Below are positions 24,263 to 32,351 of a stretch of DNA of 64,000 nucleotides, piece by piece (the stretch's first letter is position 1; each line of letters opens with the position of its first letter). Position numbers and translations under genes: made by a program. This DNA is from Nonomuraea harbinensis (lineage in GTDB: Bacteria > Actinomycetota > Actinomycetes > Streptosporangiales > Streptosporangiaceae). The DNA is taken from the NCBI RefSeq assembly GCF_019396385.1, contig NZ_JAHKRN010000005.1:62001-126000 (forward strand), given 5' to 3'. The notes beneath the pieces were generated by a model. The model worked only from the letters and a program-made list of their open reading frames with translations, had not been told where the DNA came from and made no database searches.

Positions 24263-24310
24263 GTGTCGTGATGCCGGTCACCGGGAGACGGCGGCCGGCC
24301 TTCTCGGTGC

Positions 24311-26137
24311 TCACACCAGTCTGTTGACCGCCGCGACGATGGCGTGACGGTCGATGCGCGCGTCGGCGAGCTGCTCCCCGGGCGTGGCCGAGCCGGGCAT
24401 GCCGTGCACGGCCAGCTTCACCACCCGCGGCCCCAGCTCGGACACCGCGTCCAGCACGGCGTCGCCCAGGCCGCCCTCCGGCCGGTGGTCCTCCACCGTG
24501 ATGAGGTTGCCGGTCGTGGTCGCCGCCTCGACCAGCACCGCCGTGTCGATCGGCTTGATCGAGTACATGTCCACCACGCCGACCTGGACGCCCTCGGCGG
24601 CCAGCGTCTCGGCGGCGGCCAGCGCCTCGTGCACGGTGATCCCGGCGGCCACGATCGTGGCCCGGTCCGACGGCGAACGGCGCAGCACGCACGAGCCGCC
24701 GATGGGGAAACGCTCGCCCCGCTGGTGGATGACCGGCGTCGCGCCGCGCGTGGTGCGCAGGTACGACACCCCGGTCAGGTCCGCCATCTCCACGGTCAGG
24801 GCCGCGGCCTGGTTGGCGTCGCACGGGTAGAGCACGGTGCTGTCGTACACGGCCCGCATCATGGCCAGGTCCTCCAGCCCCATCTGGGACGGGCCGTCCT
24901 CGCCGATCGACACCCCCGCGTGCGAGCCGACCAGCCGGATCGGCGACCGGCTCACGCCCGCCATCCGGATGAAGTCGTACGCCCTGGTGAGGAAGGCGGC
25001 GAAGGTGGCCGCGTACGGGACCCAGCCGCGCACGGCCAGGCCCATGGCGGCGGCGACGAGCTGCTGCTCGGCGATGTACATCTCGAAGAACCGCTCGGGG
25101 AACGCCCGGCCGAACTCCTCGGTCTTGGTCGAGTCGGCCACCTCGCCGTCGAGCGCCACCACGTCGCCGCGGGCGGCGCCCAGCGCGGCCAGGGCCTCCC
25201 CGAACGCGCTCCTGGTCGCCACCTGGTCGCCGACCTTGTACTCGGGCAGCACCAGCTCGCCGCCCTCGAACCGGTACGGCTCGCCCGCGCGGTCCGGAGA
25301 CCGCACCTCCACCCGCAGGTCGCGTTCGCCGCCGAGCTCCGCGACGGCGGGCTCCGGCTCCTTCAGCGGCTTGCCGTGCGCGCCCTCGCGGTCGGCCACC
25401 GCCCGCACGCCCTCGCCCTTGCGGGTCCTGGCCAGAATGGCGGTGGGCCGCCCGCGGACGCCGTGCGCCTCCTGGAACGCGTCGTCGATCGCGCCGGGGT
25501 CGTGCCCGTCGACCTCGATCGTGTGCCAGCCGAACGCGCCGAACCTGCGCGCGTACGCCCCGGTGTCCCAGCCGTGGCGGGTGGGGCCGCGCTGGCCCAG
25601 GCGGTTGACGTCCACGATCAGGGTCAGGTTGTCCAGTCCCGTGTCGCCGGCCTGCTCGGCCGCCTCCCAGATGGAGCCCTCGGCCAGCTCGCTGTCGCCG
25701 CACAACACCCACACGCGGTACGGCATGCGCTCCAGCCTGCCGGCCATCGCCACGCCGACCCCGACAGGCAGCCCCTGGCCGAGCGAGCCGGTGGCGACGT
25801 CGACCCAGGGCAGCCTGGGCGTCGGATGGCCCTCCATCCGGCTGCCGCGCTTCCTGAACCTGAGCAGTTCCCTGTCGGTGACCGCGCCGGCCGCCTTGAA
25901 CAGTGAGTACAGCAGGGGCGACGCGTGGCCCTTGGAGAAGATGAGGTGGTCGTTCGCCGGGTTGCCCGGGTCCTCGAAGTCGTAACGCAGGTGGTGGGCG
26001 AAGAGCACCGCCATCAGATCGGCGGCGGACATCGACGACGTGGGATGGCCGGAGCCCGCCTCGGCGGAGGCTCTCACCGAGTCGACGCGGAGCTGCGCGG
26101 CCAGCTCTCCGAGAAACCGCAGATCTCGTTCAGCCAT
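24311..26137 (-). CDS. Transketolase
   Basis: A 608-residue thiamine-diphosphate enzyme of the pentose phosphate pathway type. Seen are GSGHPTSSMSAADL near residue 21, the TPP/metal motif GDSELAEGSIWEAAEQAG with the following Asn region, and GHDPGAIDDAF. The pyrimidine-domain SHAGVSIGEDGPSQMGLEDLA and the C-terminal MYSIKPIDTAVL follow. It is about 80 residues shorter than classical Tkt, closer to the combined N and C halves of two-subunit transketolases. The ATG at 26137 has GGAGGG before it. It follows the SDR gene on the same strand by 115 bases. It may be a second, accessory transketolase rather than the main one; donor and acceptor sugars cannot be told. Confidence 0.88.
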   Translation of the reverse strand: MAERDLRFLGELAAQLRVDSVRASAEAGSGHPTSSMSAADLMAVLFAHHLRYDFEDPGNPANDHLIFSKGHASPLLYSLFKAAGAVTDRELLRFRKRGSRMEGHPTPRLPWVDVATGSLGQGLPVGVGVAMAGRLERMPYRVWVLCGDSELAEGSIWEAAEQAGDTGLDNLTLIVDVNRLGQRGPTRHGWDTGAYARRFGAFGWHTIEVDGHDPGAIDDAFQEAHGVRGRPTAILARTRKGEGVRAVADREGAHGKPLKEPEPAVAELGGERDLRVEVRSPDRAGEPYRFEGGELVLPEYKVGDQVATRSAFGEALAALGAARGDVVALDGEVADSTKTEEFGRAFPERFFEMYIAEQQLVAAAMGLAVRGWVPYAATFAAFLTRAYDFIRMAGVSRSPIRLVGSHAGVSIGEDGPSQMGLEDLAMMRAVYDSTVLYPCDANQAAALTVEMADLTGVSYLRTTRGATPVIHQRGERFPIGGSCVLRRSPSDRATIVAAGITVHEALAAAETLAAEGVQVGVVDMYSIKPIDTAVLVEAATTTGNLITVEDHRPEGGLGDAVLDAVSELGPRVVKLAVHGMPGSATPGEQLADARIDRHAIVAAVNRLV

Positions 26138-26251
26138 GATTCCCTCCGATCGTTTCCGGGCGCCTACCCGTGGGGGATCGGGCGAATCGTGCTGCGATTC
26201 CCGGCCGGGCCGCTTGTTCCGGCCCATCCGGAACGGCCGAGAAGGGACCGC

Positions 26252-27262
26252 TCAGCGGGATTTCCGCATCAGGGCCGCCGCGCCCGCCGCCGCGGCCGCC
26301 AGGGTGAGCATGACCGACCGGCGGTGCTGGGAGAGCCAGAGCTGCGGGCTGCGGTGGTGGCCGCGGTCGTCGAAGCCGCCGTGCGCGCCGTGGTCCTGAT
26401 GCTCGTCGGCCGGCTCCCACAGGTTCGCGGCGCCGCTCGGGGGCTGCCCGTCGGTCTGCTGCGCCTGGACGCCGGTCCTGGCCAGGTAGCGGTCCACCAG
26501 CGCGGGGGCGGCGCGCTGGGCCAGGAGGGCGGCCGCGGTGGTGCCGCCGACCCAGTACTCCTTGCGTTCCGGGTGCGCGGCCGCGTACACGACGCCCCGG
26601 GCGGCCACCTCGGGCTGGTAGATCGGGGGCACCGGCTGGGGATGGCGGCGCAGCTTGGACAGCACCCAGTCGAACTGCGGCGTGTTCACCGCCGGGAGCT
26701 GGACCATCGTGACCCGGACATCGCTCCCTTCCGCGAGCAGCTCGGTGCGCAGGGACTCGGTGAAGCCCCTGATGGCGTGCTTGGCGCCGCAGTACGCCGA
26801 CTGCAGGGGGACGGCCCGGTGCGCCAGGGCCGAGCCCGTCTGCACGATCGTGCCCCGGTTGCGCGGGCGCATCAGGTCCAGGGCGACCTTGGTGCCCCAG
26901 ACGTAGCCCAGGTAGGTGACCGCGGTCGCGCGCTCGTACTCCTCGGGGGAGATGTCGGCGAACCGGGCGAACACCGAGGAGAACGCCGAGTTGATCCATA
27001 CGTCGATGGGGCCCAGCTCGGCCTCGATCCGCTCGGCGGCCTTCCTGACCTGCTCGTAGTCGGCGACGTCCGCCTCGTAGACCTGGCCGACGCCGCCGGC
27101 CGCGCCGACGTCGACCGCCGCCGCGCCGAGGCCCGTGGTGCCCCGGGCGATGAGCGCCACCTTGGCGCCCTTCGCGCCGAGCTCGCGCACCACCGCCCTG
27201 CCTACCCCGCCGCTCGCGCCCGTGACGACGACCACCCTGTCCTGGAGGATGTGGGGAGCCAT
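26252..27262 (-). CDS. Short-chain dehydrogenase with His-rich membrane tail
   Basis: A 336-residue protein. Residues 1-200 are a classical SDR: the NAD(P) motif [10 protein letters not shown] and the catalytic YCGAK (Tyr-x-x-x-Lys) preceded by [14 protein letters not shown]. The C-terminal extension of about 100 residues has a His/Asp/Gly-rich stretch ([19 protein letters not shown]) and a final hydrophobic segment [15 protein letters not shown] with MRKSR, suggesting membrane tethering. The substrate is unknown. It follows a small membrane protein gene by seven bases and is probably translated with it. ATG 27262 is chosen over an upstream GTG within that gene. Confidence 0.82.
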   Translation of the reverse strand: MAPHILQDRVVVVTGASGGVGRAVVRELGAKGAKVALIARGTTGLGAAAVDVGAAGGVGQVYEADVADYEQVRKAAERIEAELGPIDVWINSAFSSVFARFADISPEEYERATAVTYLGYVWGTKVALDLMRPRNRGTIVQTGSALAHRAVPLQSAYCGAKHAIRGFTESLRTELLAEGSDVRVTMVQLPAVNTPQFDWVLSKLRRHPQPVPPIYQPEVAARGVVYAAAHPERKEYWVGGTTAAALLAQRAAPALVDRYLARTGVQAQQTDGQPPSGAANLWEPADEHQDHGAHGGFDDRGHHRSPQLWLSQHRRSVMLTLAAAAAGAAALMRKSR

Positions 27263-27269
27263 GGGCGAG

Positions 27270-27527
27270 TCAGCCGATCTCTCCGACGTCACTGTCCTTC
27301 TGCTTGCGTACGGCCCGCCAGATGTTGATCACCGTGAGAATCGCCAGGACGACGGTGATCCCGGTCATGACCCAGGCCTTCGCGATGAGGCTGAGCACGC
27401 ACATCGCGAACAGGAACACCAGGATGAACGAGCCCACCCTGATGTGGACCACGTCCCGTGGCGTGGCGGGGACCATCGCATGGCCCTTCTTGTCCCTTGT
27501 CTCGACCCAATCCTTGTTGTCGCTCAT
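27270..27527 (-). CDS. Small two-segment membrane protein
   Basis: An 85-residue protein with two hydrophobic segments (about residues 30-50 and 53-70) between charged ends. It starts [21 protein letters not shown] do not recognise the family. It lies directly upstream of the SDR gene on the same strand, so it may help place or partner the SDR at the membrane. The message start is close to that of the divergent topoisomerase gene, 57 bases away. Confidence 0.65.
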   Translation of the reverse strand: MSDNKDWVETRDKKGHAMVPATPRDVVHIRVGSFILVFLFAMCVLSLIAKAWVMTGITVVLAILTVINIWRAVRKQKDSDVGEIG

Positions 27528-27583
27528 GTAGCTGCACCTGCCCGAGCCGTTTGCCGCCTAACACGCCGGGTAGCGCGGCAGAC

Positions 27584-28582
27584 GTGCCCGAGCTGCATCC
27601 CAGCGACCAGAACGAACCGGGGATCACCCGGCGCCGTCGAGGCCGCGGGTTCAGCTATCGCGGACCCGGCGGCGAGACCGTCCGCGACCATGCGACGCTG
27701 GCCAGGATCAGGGCGCTGACGATCCCGCCGGCCTGGACCGACGTGTGGATCTGCGCCTCGCCCCACGGGCACCTGCAGGCGGTCGGCACCGACGCGGCCG
27801 GGCGCCGCCAGTACCGCTACCACGACCTGTGGCGGCAGCAGCAGGACGAGGCCAAGTTCGACCGGGTGCTGGAGCTGGCCGACCGGCTGCCCGCGTTCAG
27901 GAAGAGCGTCGACGAGCAGCTCAGGGGCCGCGGGCTGACCAAGGAACGGGTGCTGGCCGCCGCGGCGCGGCTGCTCGACATCGGCTTCTTCCGCGTCGGC
28001 GGCGAGAGCTACGACTCCTACGGCCTGGCCACGCTCCGGATGGAGCACGTCGTCTGCTCGCGCAACACGATCACCTGCTCGTACCCGGCCAAGGGCGACG
28101 TGCCGCGTGAGATCCGGGTGGCCGACCCCGGCGCCTGCCGGGTGGTCAGGTCGCTGAAGTCCCTGAGCGCCGAGGGGGAACTGCTCCGCTACCGGGGCGA
28201 GAACGGCTGGGTGGACGTGCGCAGCGAGGACATCAACGACTACCTGCGCGAGACCATCGGCGAGTTCACCGCCAAGGACTTCCGCACCTGGCACGCCACG
28301 GTGCTGGCCGCCGTCGGGCTGGCCGTCTCCCGCATGGCCGAGAGCGACACGGCCAGGAAGCGGGCTGTCACCCGGGTCATGCGGGAGGTCGCCGAGTATC
28401 TCGGCAACACCCCCGCCGTGGCGCGGGCCTCGTACGTGGATCCGCGGGTGATCAGCGCGTACGAGGCGGACAAGACGATCGGTCACGCGCTGACCGAGCT
28501 GGGAGCCGGCGTGGACCCGGGGAAGCTGGCCACGCACGGCAAGGTGGAACGAGCCGTCATCAACCTCCTTCGCACCGTTTGA
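27584..28582 (+). CDS. Bacterial type IB DNA topoisomerase (poxvirus-like)
   Basis: A 332-residue topoisomerase IB. The N-terminal domain carries GFSYRGPGGETVRDHATLAR, and the catalytic domain includes VGGESYDSYGLATL, KDFRTWHATVLAA (catalytic His) and the active Tyr at about residue 284 in RASYVDPRVISAYE. It relaxes supercoils by a 3'-phosphotyrosine intermediate. Many actinobacteria carry one as an addition to gyrase and topoisomerase I. The start is taken as GTG 27584, since upstream in-frame sequence overlaps the divergent gene and looks non-coding. No ribosome site is clear. Confidence 0.87.
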   Translation: MPELHPSDQNEPGITRRRRGRGFSYRGPGGETVRDHATLARIRALTIPPAWTDVWICASPHGHLQAVGTDAAGRRQYRYHDLWRQQQDEAKFDRVLELADRLPAFRKSVDEQLRGRGLTKERVLAAAARLLDIGFFRVGGESYDSYGLATLRMEHVVCSRNTITCSYPAKGDVPREIRVADPGACRVVRSLKSLSAEGELLRYRGENGWVDVRSEDINDYLRETIGEFTAKDFRTWHATVLAAVGLAVSRMAESDTARKRAVTRVMREVAEYLGNTPAVARASYVDPRVISAYEADKTIGHALTELGAGVDPGKLATHGKVERAVINLLRTV

Positions 28583-28630
28583 GCGGTTCTTTGCCGGGCA
28601 TGCGCGGCAGGGAGTATAGGGAGGGAAGCG

Positions 28631-28879
28631 ATGGAAGCTCCGCAGTACGTCGCGGCCCGCGTCCAGGCGGCGCTGGCTGAGGACCGCCGCACGCATGAGC
28701 TCGGCATCCGTGTCGACGTGAGAGGCGATCAGCTTTTCCTGCGCGGCCAGGTGAGCGGGGCCGAGCAACGTGAACGGCTCGGCGAGGTGGCCAGGGAGGC
28801 CGCTCCCGACCTTCACGTGCACAACGAGATCAACGTCGTCGAGGTCGGCAGGCCAGGGGAGGTAGAGCATCTTGACTGA
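28631..28879 (+). CDS. BON-like small protein
   Basis: An 82-residue protein with the alpha/beta pattern of a single BON domain: a helical start (YVAARVQAALAEDRRTHELGI), strands in VDVRGDQLFLRGQVSG, a helix in AEQRERLGEVAREAAP and a last strand HVHNEINVVEV. BON domains bind lipids or osmoprotective surfaces in other proteins. There is no signal peptide, so it is probably cytosolic. It is preceded by GAGGGAAG and overlaps the phosphoesterase gene by eight bases, so they form a coupled pair. Confidence 0.75.
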   Translation: MEAPQYVAARVQAALAEDRRTHELGIRVDVRGDQLFLRGQVSGAEQRERLGEVAREAAPDLHVHNEINVVEVGRPGEVEHLD

Positions 28880-29594
28880 ACTGCGCATCGCGGCCGTGGG
28901 AGACATCCACCTGGGTGAGGACGTGCGCGGCCAGTACCGCAAGAGCCTGGACGGCATCGGGGACCGCGCCGACATCCTCATGGTGGCCGGCGACCTGACC
29001 CGGCACGGCACGCTGGAGGAGGGCAGGGTGGTGGCCGACGAGCTGCGCGACCTGCCGATCCCGGTCGTGGCCGTGCTCGGCAACCACGACTACCACTCCG
29101 ACATGCAGCACGAGATCGCCAGTGAGCTGCGCGACGCCGGCGTCATCGTGCTGAACGACGACAGCGCGGTCATCGAGTGCGACGGCACGCGGCTCGGCGT
29201 GGTCGGCGGCAAGGGGTTCGGCGGCGGGTTCGCGGGCAAGTGCGCGAGCGAGTTCGGCGAGCGCGAGACCAAGAACTTCGTCCGCCACACCCGGCTGATC
29301 GCGGAGTCCTGGCAGCACGCGCTGAAGGAGATCGACGCCGACCGCCGGGTGGTGCTGTCGCACTACTCTCCGATCAAGGAGACGCTAGAGGGCGAGCCGC
29401 TGGAGATCTACCCGTTCCTGGGCAGTTACCTGCTCGCCGAGGCGGTCGACACGGCGGGTGCCGACCTGATCCTGCACGGCCACGCGCACAGGGGCACCGA
29501 GAAGGGCATGACCTCCGGCGGCATCCGCGTGCGCAACGTCGCCCTGCCGGTGCTCGGCGCCGCTTACGCGGTCTACTGCCTGGCCGACGAGTAG
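28872..29594 (+). CDS. Calcineurin-like metallophosphoesterase
   Basis: A 240-residue phosphoesterase with all metal motifs in order: GDIHLGE (D11, H13), GDLTRHG, GNHDYH and HGHAHRG, plus an HY in VVLSHYSPIKE. Members of this class hydrolyse phosphodiesters or phosphomonoesters with two metal ions. The substrate is not evident. The TTG start at 28872 has GGGAGGT before it and overlaps the BON gene stop (TTGACTGA). A strong terminator follows. Confidence 0.85.
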   Translation: MTELRIAAVGDIHLGEDVRGQYRKSLDGIGDRADILMVAGDLTRHGTLEEGRVVADELRDLPIPVVAVLGNHDYHSDMQHEIASELRDAGVIVLNDDSAVIECDGTRLGVVGGKGFGGGFAGKCASEFGERETKNFVRHTRLIAESWQHALKEIDADRRVVLSHYSPIKETLEGEPLEIYPFLGSYLLAEAVDTAGADLILHGHAHRGTEKGMTSGGIRVRNVALPVLGAAYAVYCLADE

Positions 29595-29605
29595 CCGTTC
29601 ATGGT

Positions 29606-29636
29606 GAAGCCCTTCCCGGAGACCGGGAAGGGCTTC
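29606..29636 (+). terminator. Intrinsic terminator after the phosphoesterase gene
   Basis: GAAGCCCTTCCCGG pairs with CCGGGAAGGGCTTC through 14 bases around an AGA loop. It is followed by a short T-rich stretch. It begins 12 bases after the stop codon. Confidence 0.85.
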
Positions 29637-29673
29637 TTCGGCGTACAACTCCTTCTTCATTTATGGCAATTCA

Positions 29674-29700
29674 TCGGGCCGGTGATAAACACCGGCCCGA
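29674..29700. terminator. Hairpin serving the minus-strand GPGG gene
   Basis: TCGGGCCGGTG and CACCGGCCCGA form perfect 11-base arms around ATAAA. It lies 32 bases after the stop of the minus-strand small gene and can act in either direction. Confidence 0.65.
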
Positions 29701-29731
29701 CGAACGAGCGTGTGGGGCGTCAGAACACGCC

Positions 29732-29881
29732 CTACACATTGAAGATGCTGACCCCACCGGGGCCGACCAGGAACCCGAGAACGATCAGGACGATCCCCCA
29801 GAGGAGATCGCGACGGGCCAGAATCACATAGATGCCGGCGATGACGAGAATTACCGCGATGATCCAGAGCAAAGTAGCCAT
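29732..29881 (-). CDS. GPGG-motif small membrane protein
   Basis: A 49-residue protein. A first hydrophobic segment MATLLWIIAVILVIAGIYVI is followed by LARRDLLWG, a second segment IVLIVLGFLV and the ending GPGGVSIFNV. This is the pattern of the small actinobacterial GPGG-motif membrane proteins, which are conserved but of unknown function. The gene is short and easily missed. No strong ribosome site is visible (GAGGG lies rather far upstream). A hairpin follows the stop codon. Confidence 0.8.
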   Translation of the reverse strand: MATLLWIIAVILVIAGIYVILARRDLLWGIVLIVLGFLVGPGGVSIFNV

Positions 29882-29945
29882 GACACAGCCACTGCCCTCG
29901 TGGCGGGACCTTTAACATTCGATGTGCCGCCGATATTTTCCTCTT

Positions 29946-30431
29946 TCATGAGGCGGACCTGGCGAGCTTGGCGTACGCGAACTGCAGCCAGTCGGAGGCG
30001 GCCACCGCCGTCATCGCCGCTCCCACCAGCCTGGTCGCGCGCGGCGCGAACACCAGGCCGATGGCGTAACCCGTGGCCGCCCACTGGGCGATGCAGAACG
30101 GGCAGCTCACCAGCTCGCCGACCGTGTTGCGCGGCTCCTCCTTCAGCTCCGACGGCCCGCTCACACCCTCGAACCGGGTGAACGGCGCCCTGATCGGACT
30201 GGTGACCGGATCTTTGGCCAGGAGGCGGGCGAGCTTGTGCGTGCAGGCCGCCATCAGGGCCACGTCCATCGGCCCGATCCGCTCCGGCGGCCGCCTGCCG
30301 GTGAGCTTCGCCGCGACGGCCGCCGCCGCCACGACCGTCCCGTACACGCCGATGATGCGGGCGTAGGCGCCCAGGGGACGATCATGCTCGCCCTCGTACT
30401 CCTGCCCGGTCTTTTCCAGGTACTCCGTCAT
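29946..30431 (-). CDS. DUF1360 membrane-associated protein
   Basis: A 161-residue protein with hydrophobic segments near residues 27-45 and 112-145. The TRFEGVSGPSEL and VGELVSCPFCIAQWAA motifs are characteristic of the DUF1360 family; the CPFC pair may bind a metal or form a redox pair. Its function is unknown. The ATG at 30431 lacks a clear ribosome site; an upstream in-frame extension is possible but overlaps the divergent gene. Confidence 0.8.
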   Translation of the reverse strand: MTEYLEKTGQEYEGEHDRPLGAYARIIGVYGTVVAAAAVAAKLTGRRPPERIGPMDVALMAACTHKLARLLAKDPVTSPIRAPFTRFEGVSGPSELKEEPRNTVGELVSCPFCIAQWAATGYAIGLVFAPRATRLVGAAMTAVAASDWLQFAYAKLARSAS

Positions 30432-30510
30432 GGGGTCGCGGCTACCCTTCGGCCGTCGGTTCACGCGCCGGGACAGGCCTATTCGAAGGGCCTGAGGGTA
30501 GCCCGCTCTC

Positions 30511-31107
30511 ATGAGCAGTCATAGTCATGAGGTCACTGACGCCATCCTTGACACGCTCAAACGGGCGAGCTCCGGTTTGAAGGACGCGGGCGTGAAATTC
30601 GCCTTGGCGGGAGGGTGCGCTGCGTACGCGCGCGGCGCGGCGCCGTCCCTGCACGACGTGGACTTCGTGGTCACCGAGCACGACGTGCCCGCGGCTCTGG
30701 AAGCGCTGCGGGGCATCGGTTTCCGGACGGCCAAGCCGCCCGAGGACTGGCTGGTCAAGGCGTACGACGACGGCAAGCTGGTGGATCTGATCTTCAAGGT
30801 GTCCGACCGCCCGGTCACTGACGAGTTGCTGAACCGGGCCGAGCCGATGAAGGCGTCGGCGGTGATCGTGCCCGTCCTGGAGGCCACGGACCTGGTGATC
30901 TCCTGGCTGATGCCGCTGTCGGAGCACGCCTGCGACTACGGCGCGCTGCTGCCCCAGGTCAGGGCGCTGCGGGAGCAGGTGGACTGGTCCAGGGTCGCGG
31001 CGGTGACCGGGTCCTCCCCGTACGCGGCCACGTTCCTGACCCTGCTCGAACGGCTGGCCGTGCTGGAGAAGCCGGTCGAGCCCGCGGGTGACACCTCCTG
31101 GCCGTGA
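30511..31107 (+). CDS. Nucleotidyltransferase-fold protein
   Basis: A 198-residue protein with the minimal nucleotidyltransferase pattern: FALAGGCAAYARGAAPSLHDVDFVVTE gives the GG(x)n-hDhD motif, with Asp pairs at about residues 48-50. A helical C-terminal half follows. Such proteins may transfer nucleotides to small molecules or proteins. No antitoxin-like partner is adjacent, so a toxin-antitoxin role is not supported. A GAGGG lies upstream of the ATG. Confidence 0.75.
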   Translation: MSSHSHEVTDAILDTLKRASSGLKDAGVKFALAGGCAAYARGAAPSLHDVDFVVTEHDVPAALEALRGIGFRTAKPPEDWLVKAYDDGKLVDLIFKVSDRPVTDELLNRAEPMKASAVIVPVLEATDLVISWLMPLSEHACDYGALLPQVRALREQVDWSRVAAVTGSSPYAATFLTLLERLAVLEKPVEPAGDTSWP

Positions 31108-31221
31108 GCCACGGGGGAACCGCCGTGGGCCGCGTCGCCGGGCGTGGCCTTTTCGATGTCCCCGGGCGGGCTCGCCGATTTCGGGATGAACGCTGCTTTC
31201 CGTCCCGGCTAAGGTGAGCCC

Positions 31222-31260
31222 GTGCCGCGATTGATCTGCTCCCCTCCTCCCGCCCGCTAG
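31222..31260 (+). CDS. Possible 12-residue leader peptide before the EamA gene
   Basis: GTG at 31222 opens MPRLICSPPPAR and stops at TAG 31258-31260. TAAGGT lies six bases upstream, as in the other apparently leaderless genes here. The stop sits in the centre of a perfect 18-base palindrome (31250-31267), about 100 bases before the transporter start. A Cys-Ser-Pro-Pro-Pro run at the palindrome could stall ribosomes and control expression. This rests on position and pattern only. Confidence 0.4.
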   Translation: MPRLICSPPPAR

Positions 31261-31267
31261 CGGGCGG
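31250..31267. promoter_or_regulatory. Perfect palindrome in the EamA leader
   Basis: CCGCCCGCTAGCGGGCGG is a perfect 9+9 palindrome followed by TTTCC and GATTTT. It may act as an attenuator or as a protein-binding site. It overlaps the stop of the candidate leader peptide. Confidence 0.5.
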
Positions 31268-31359
31268 CATTTCCTGATTTTCCGGGTCTGACCGATCCGG
31301 GGGTGGCTGCTGCCCGCATCCGGGCCCTTCTCCACCACTCCCATCCGGAGCGATCTGTC

Positions 31360-32247
31360 ATGACCCAACTGTCCATCCGGCGTGCCACCGGGTACGTCGT
31401 CACGGCCGCGGCTGCGTGGGGCACCGGCGGCGCGGCGGGATCCCTGCTGTTCGCCGCGGGCGGCTTCGACGCCCTCGACGTCACCTTCTGGCGCTTCCTC
31501 CTCGGCGCCGCGTTCCTCCTGCCCCTGCTCGGTGGGGCGTCCTGGCGGCTGGACCGCCACGTGCTGGTCGTCGGCGCGGGCATGGCCGTCTACCAGGCGG
31601 CCTACTTCGCGGCCATCGCGCGCTCGGGGGTCGCGGTGGCCACCGTGATCACCATGGGCGCGACGCCCGTGTTCACCGCCCTCGGCGGGCGTCTTCTCCT
31701 CGGCGAGCGGCTCGGCCGGTCCGGCCTCGCCGCACTCCTGGCCGCACTGACGGGACTCGCCCTCCTGATGGCGGGCTCCCCGGAGGCGCCGGGCGGCTCC
31801 GGGGCGGGGGGCGCGCTCGGCGGGGCCGGGTTCGCGCTGCTGTCGGCGTTCGGTTACGCCGGGGTGACGTTGTTGTCACGGCGGCTCGGCACGGCGGAGG
31901 AGCCGGGGGACCCGCTGGCCACCGCCGCGGCCGGGTTCCTCGTGGGGGCCGCGTGCGTGCTGCCGTTCGCGCTGGCCGGCGGGGTGCTGCCCCGGGTGAG
32001 CTGGGAGAGCGCGGCGCTGCTCGCGTTCCTCGGCGCGGTGCCCACCGCGCTGGCCTACGGGCTGTTCTTCCGCGCGCTCACCGCGCTGAGCGCCACCACC
32101 GTCGCCATCGTCTCCCTGGGCGAGGCCGCCTTCGCGGCCCTGATCGGGGTGGCGCTGCTCGGTGAACGGCCCGGCCCCGCGGGCTGGGCCGGATGCGCGT
32201 TGCTGCTGCTGGCCGGGGTGTTCCCGGCCCGGCGGGCACGGGGCTAG
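31360..32247 (+). CDS. EamA/DMT-superfamily transporter
   Basis: A 295-residue protein with ten hydrophobic segments arranged as two EamA repeats. Typical segments are GTGGAAGSLLFAAGGFDALDV in the first half, and the end of the second repeat, FLGAVPTALAYGLFFRALT...VAIVSLGEAAFAALIG. These carry small metabolites such as amino acids or purines across the membrane, mostly outward. GGAG lies 11 bases before the ATG. The 250-base upstream region holds a candidate leader peptide and a palindrome, so expression may be controlled by attenuation. Confidence 0.87.
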   Translation: MTQLSIRRATGYVVTAAAAWGTGGAAGSLLFAAGGFDALDVTFWRFLLGAAFLLPLLGGASWRLDRHVLVVGAGMAVYQAAYFAAIARSGVAVATVITMGATPVFTALGGRLLLGERLGRSGLAALLAALTGLALLMAGSPEAPGGSGAGGALGGAGFALLSAFGYAGVTLLSRRLGTAEEPGDPLATAAAGFLVGAACVLPFALAGGVLPRVSWESAALLAFLGAVPTALAYGLFFRALTALSATTVAIVSLGEAAFAALIGVALLGERPGPAGWAGCALLLLAGVFPARRARG

Positions 32248-32351
32248 CGGACGGGCGAGTGCGGTCCGTCGTATGGGTTAAGGTCCGTACGGCGGACCGC
32301 TGCGCCCCGGCGCGAGGGAACGGCGCCGGCGAAGCGCGCGTTGGAGGAACT

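Noticed and set aside
30511..31107. Toxin-antitoxin system (nucleotidyltransferase toxin)
   Set aside because: No small partner gene is adjacent on the same strand; the divergent neighbour is a DUF1360 membrane protein.
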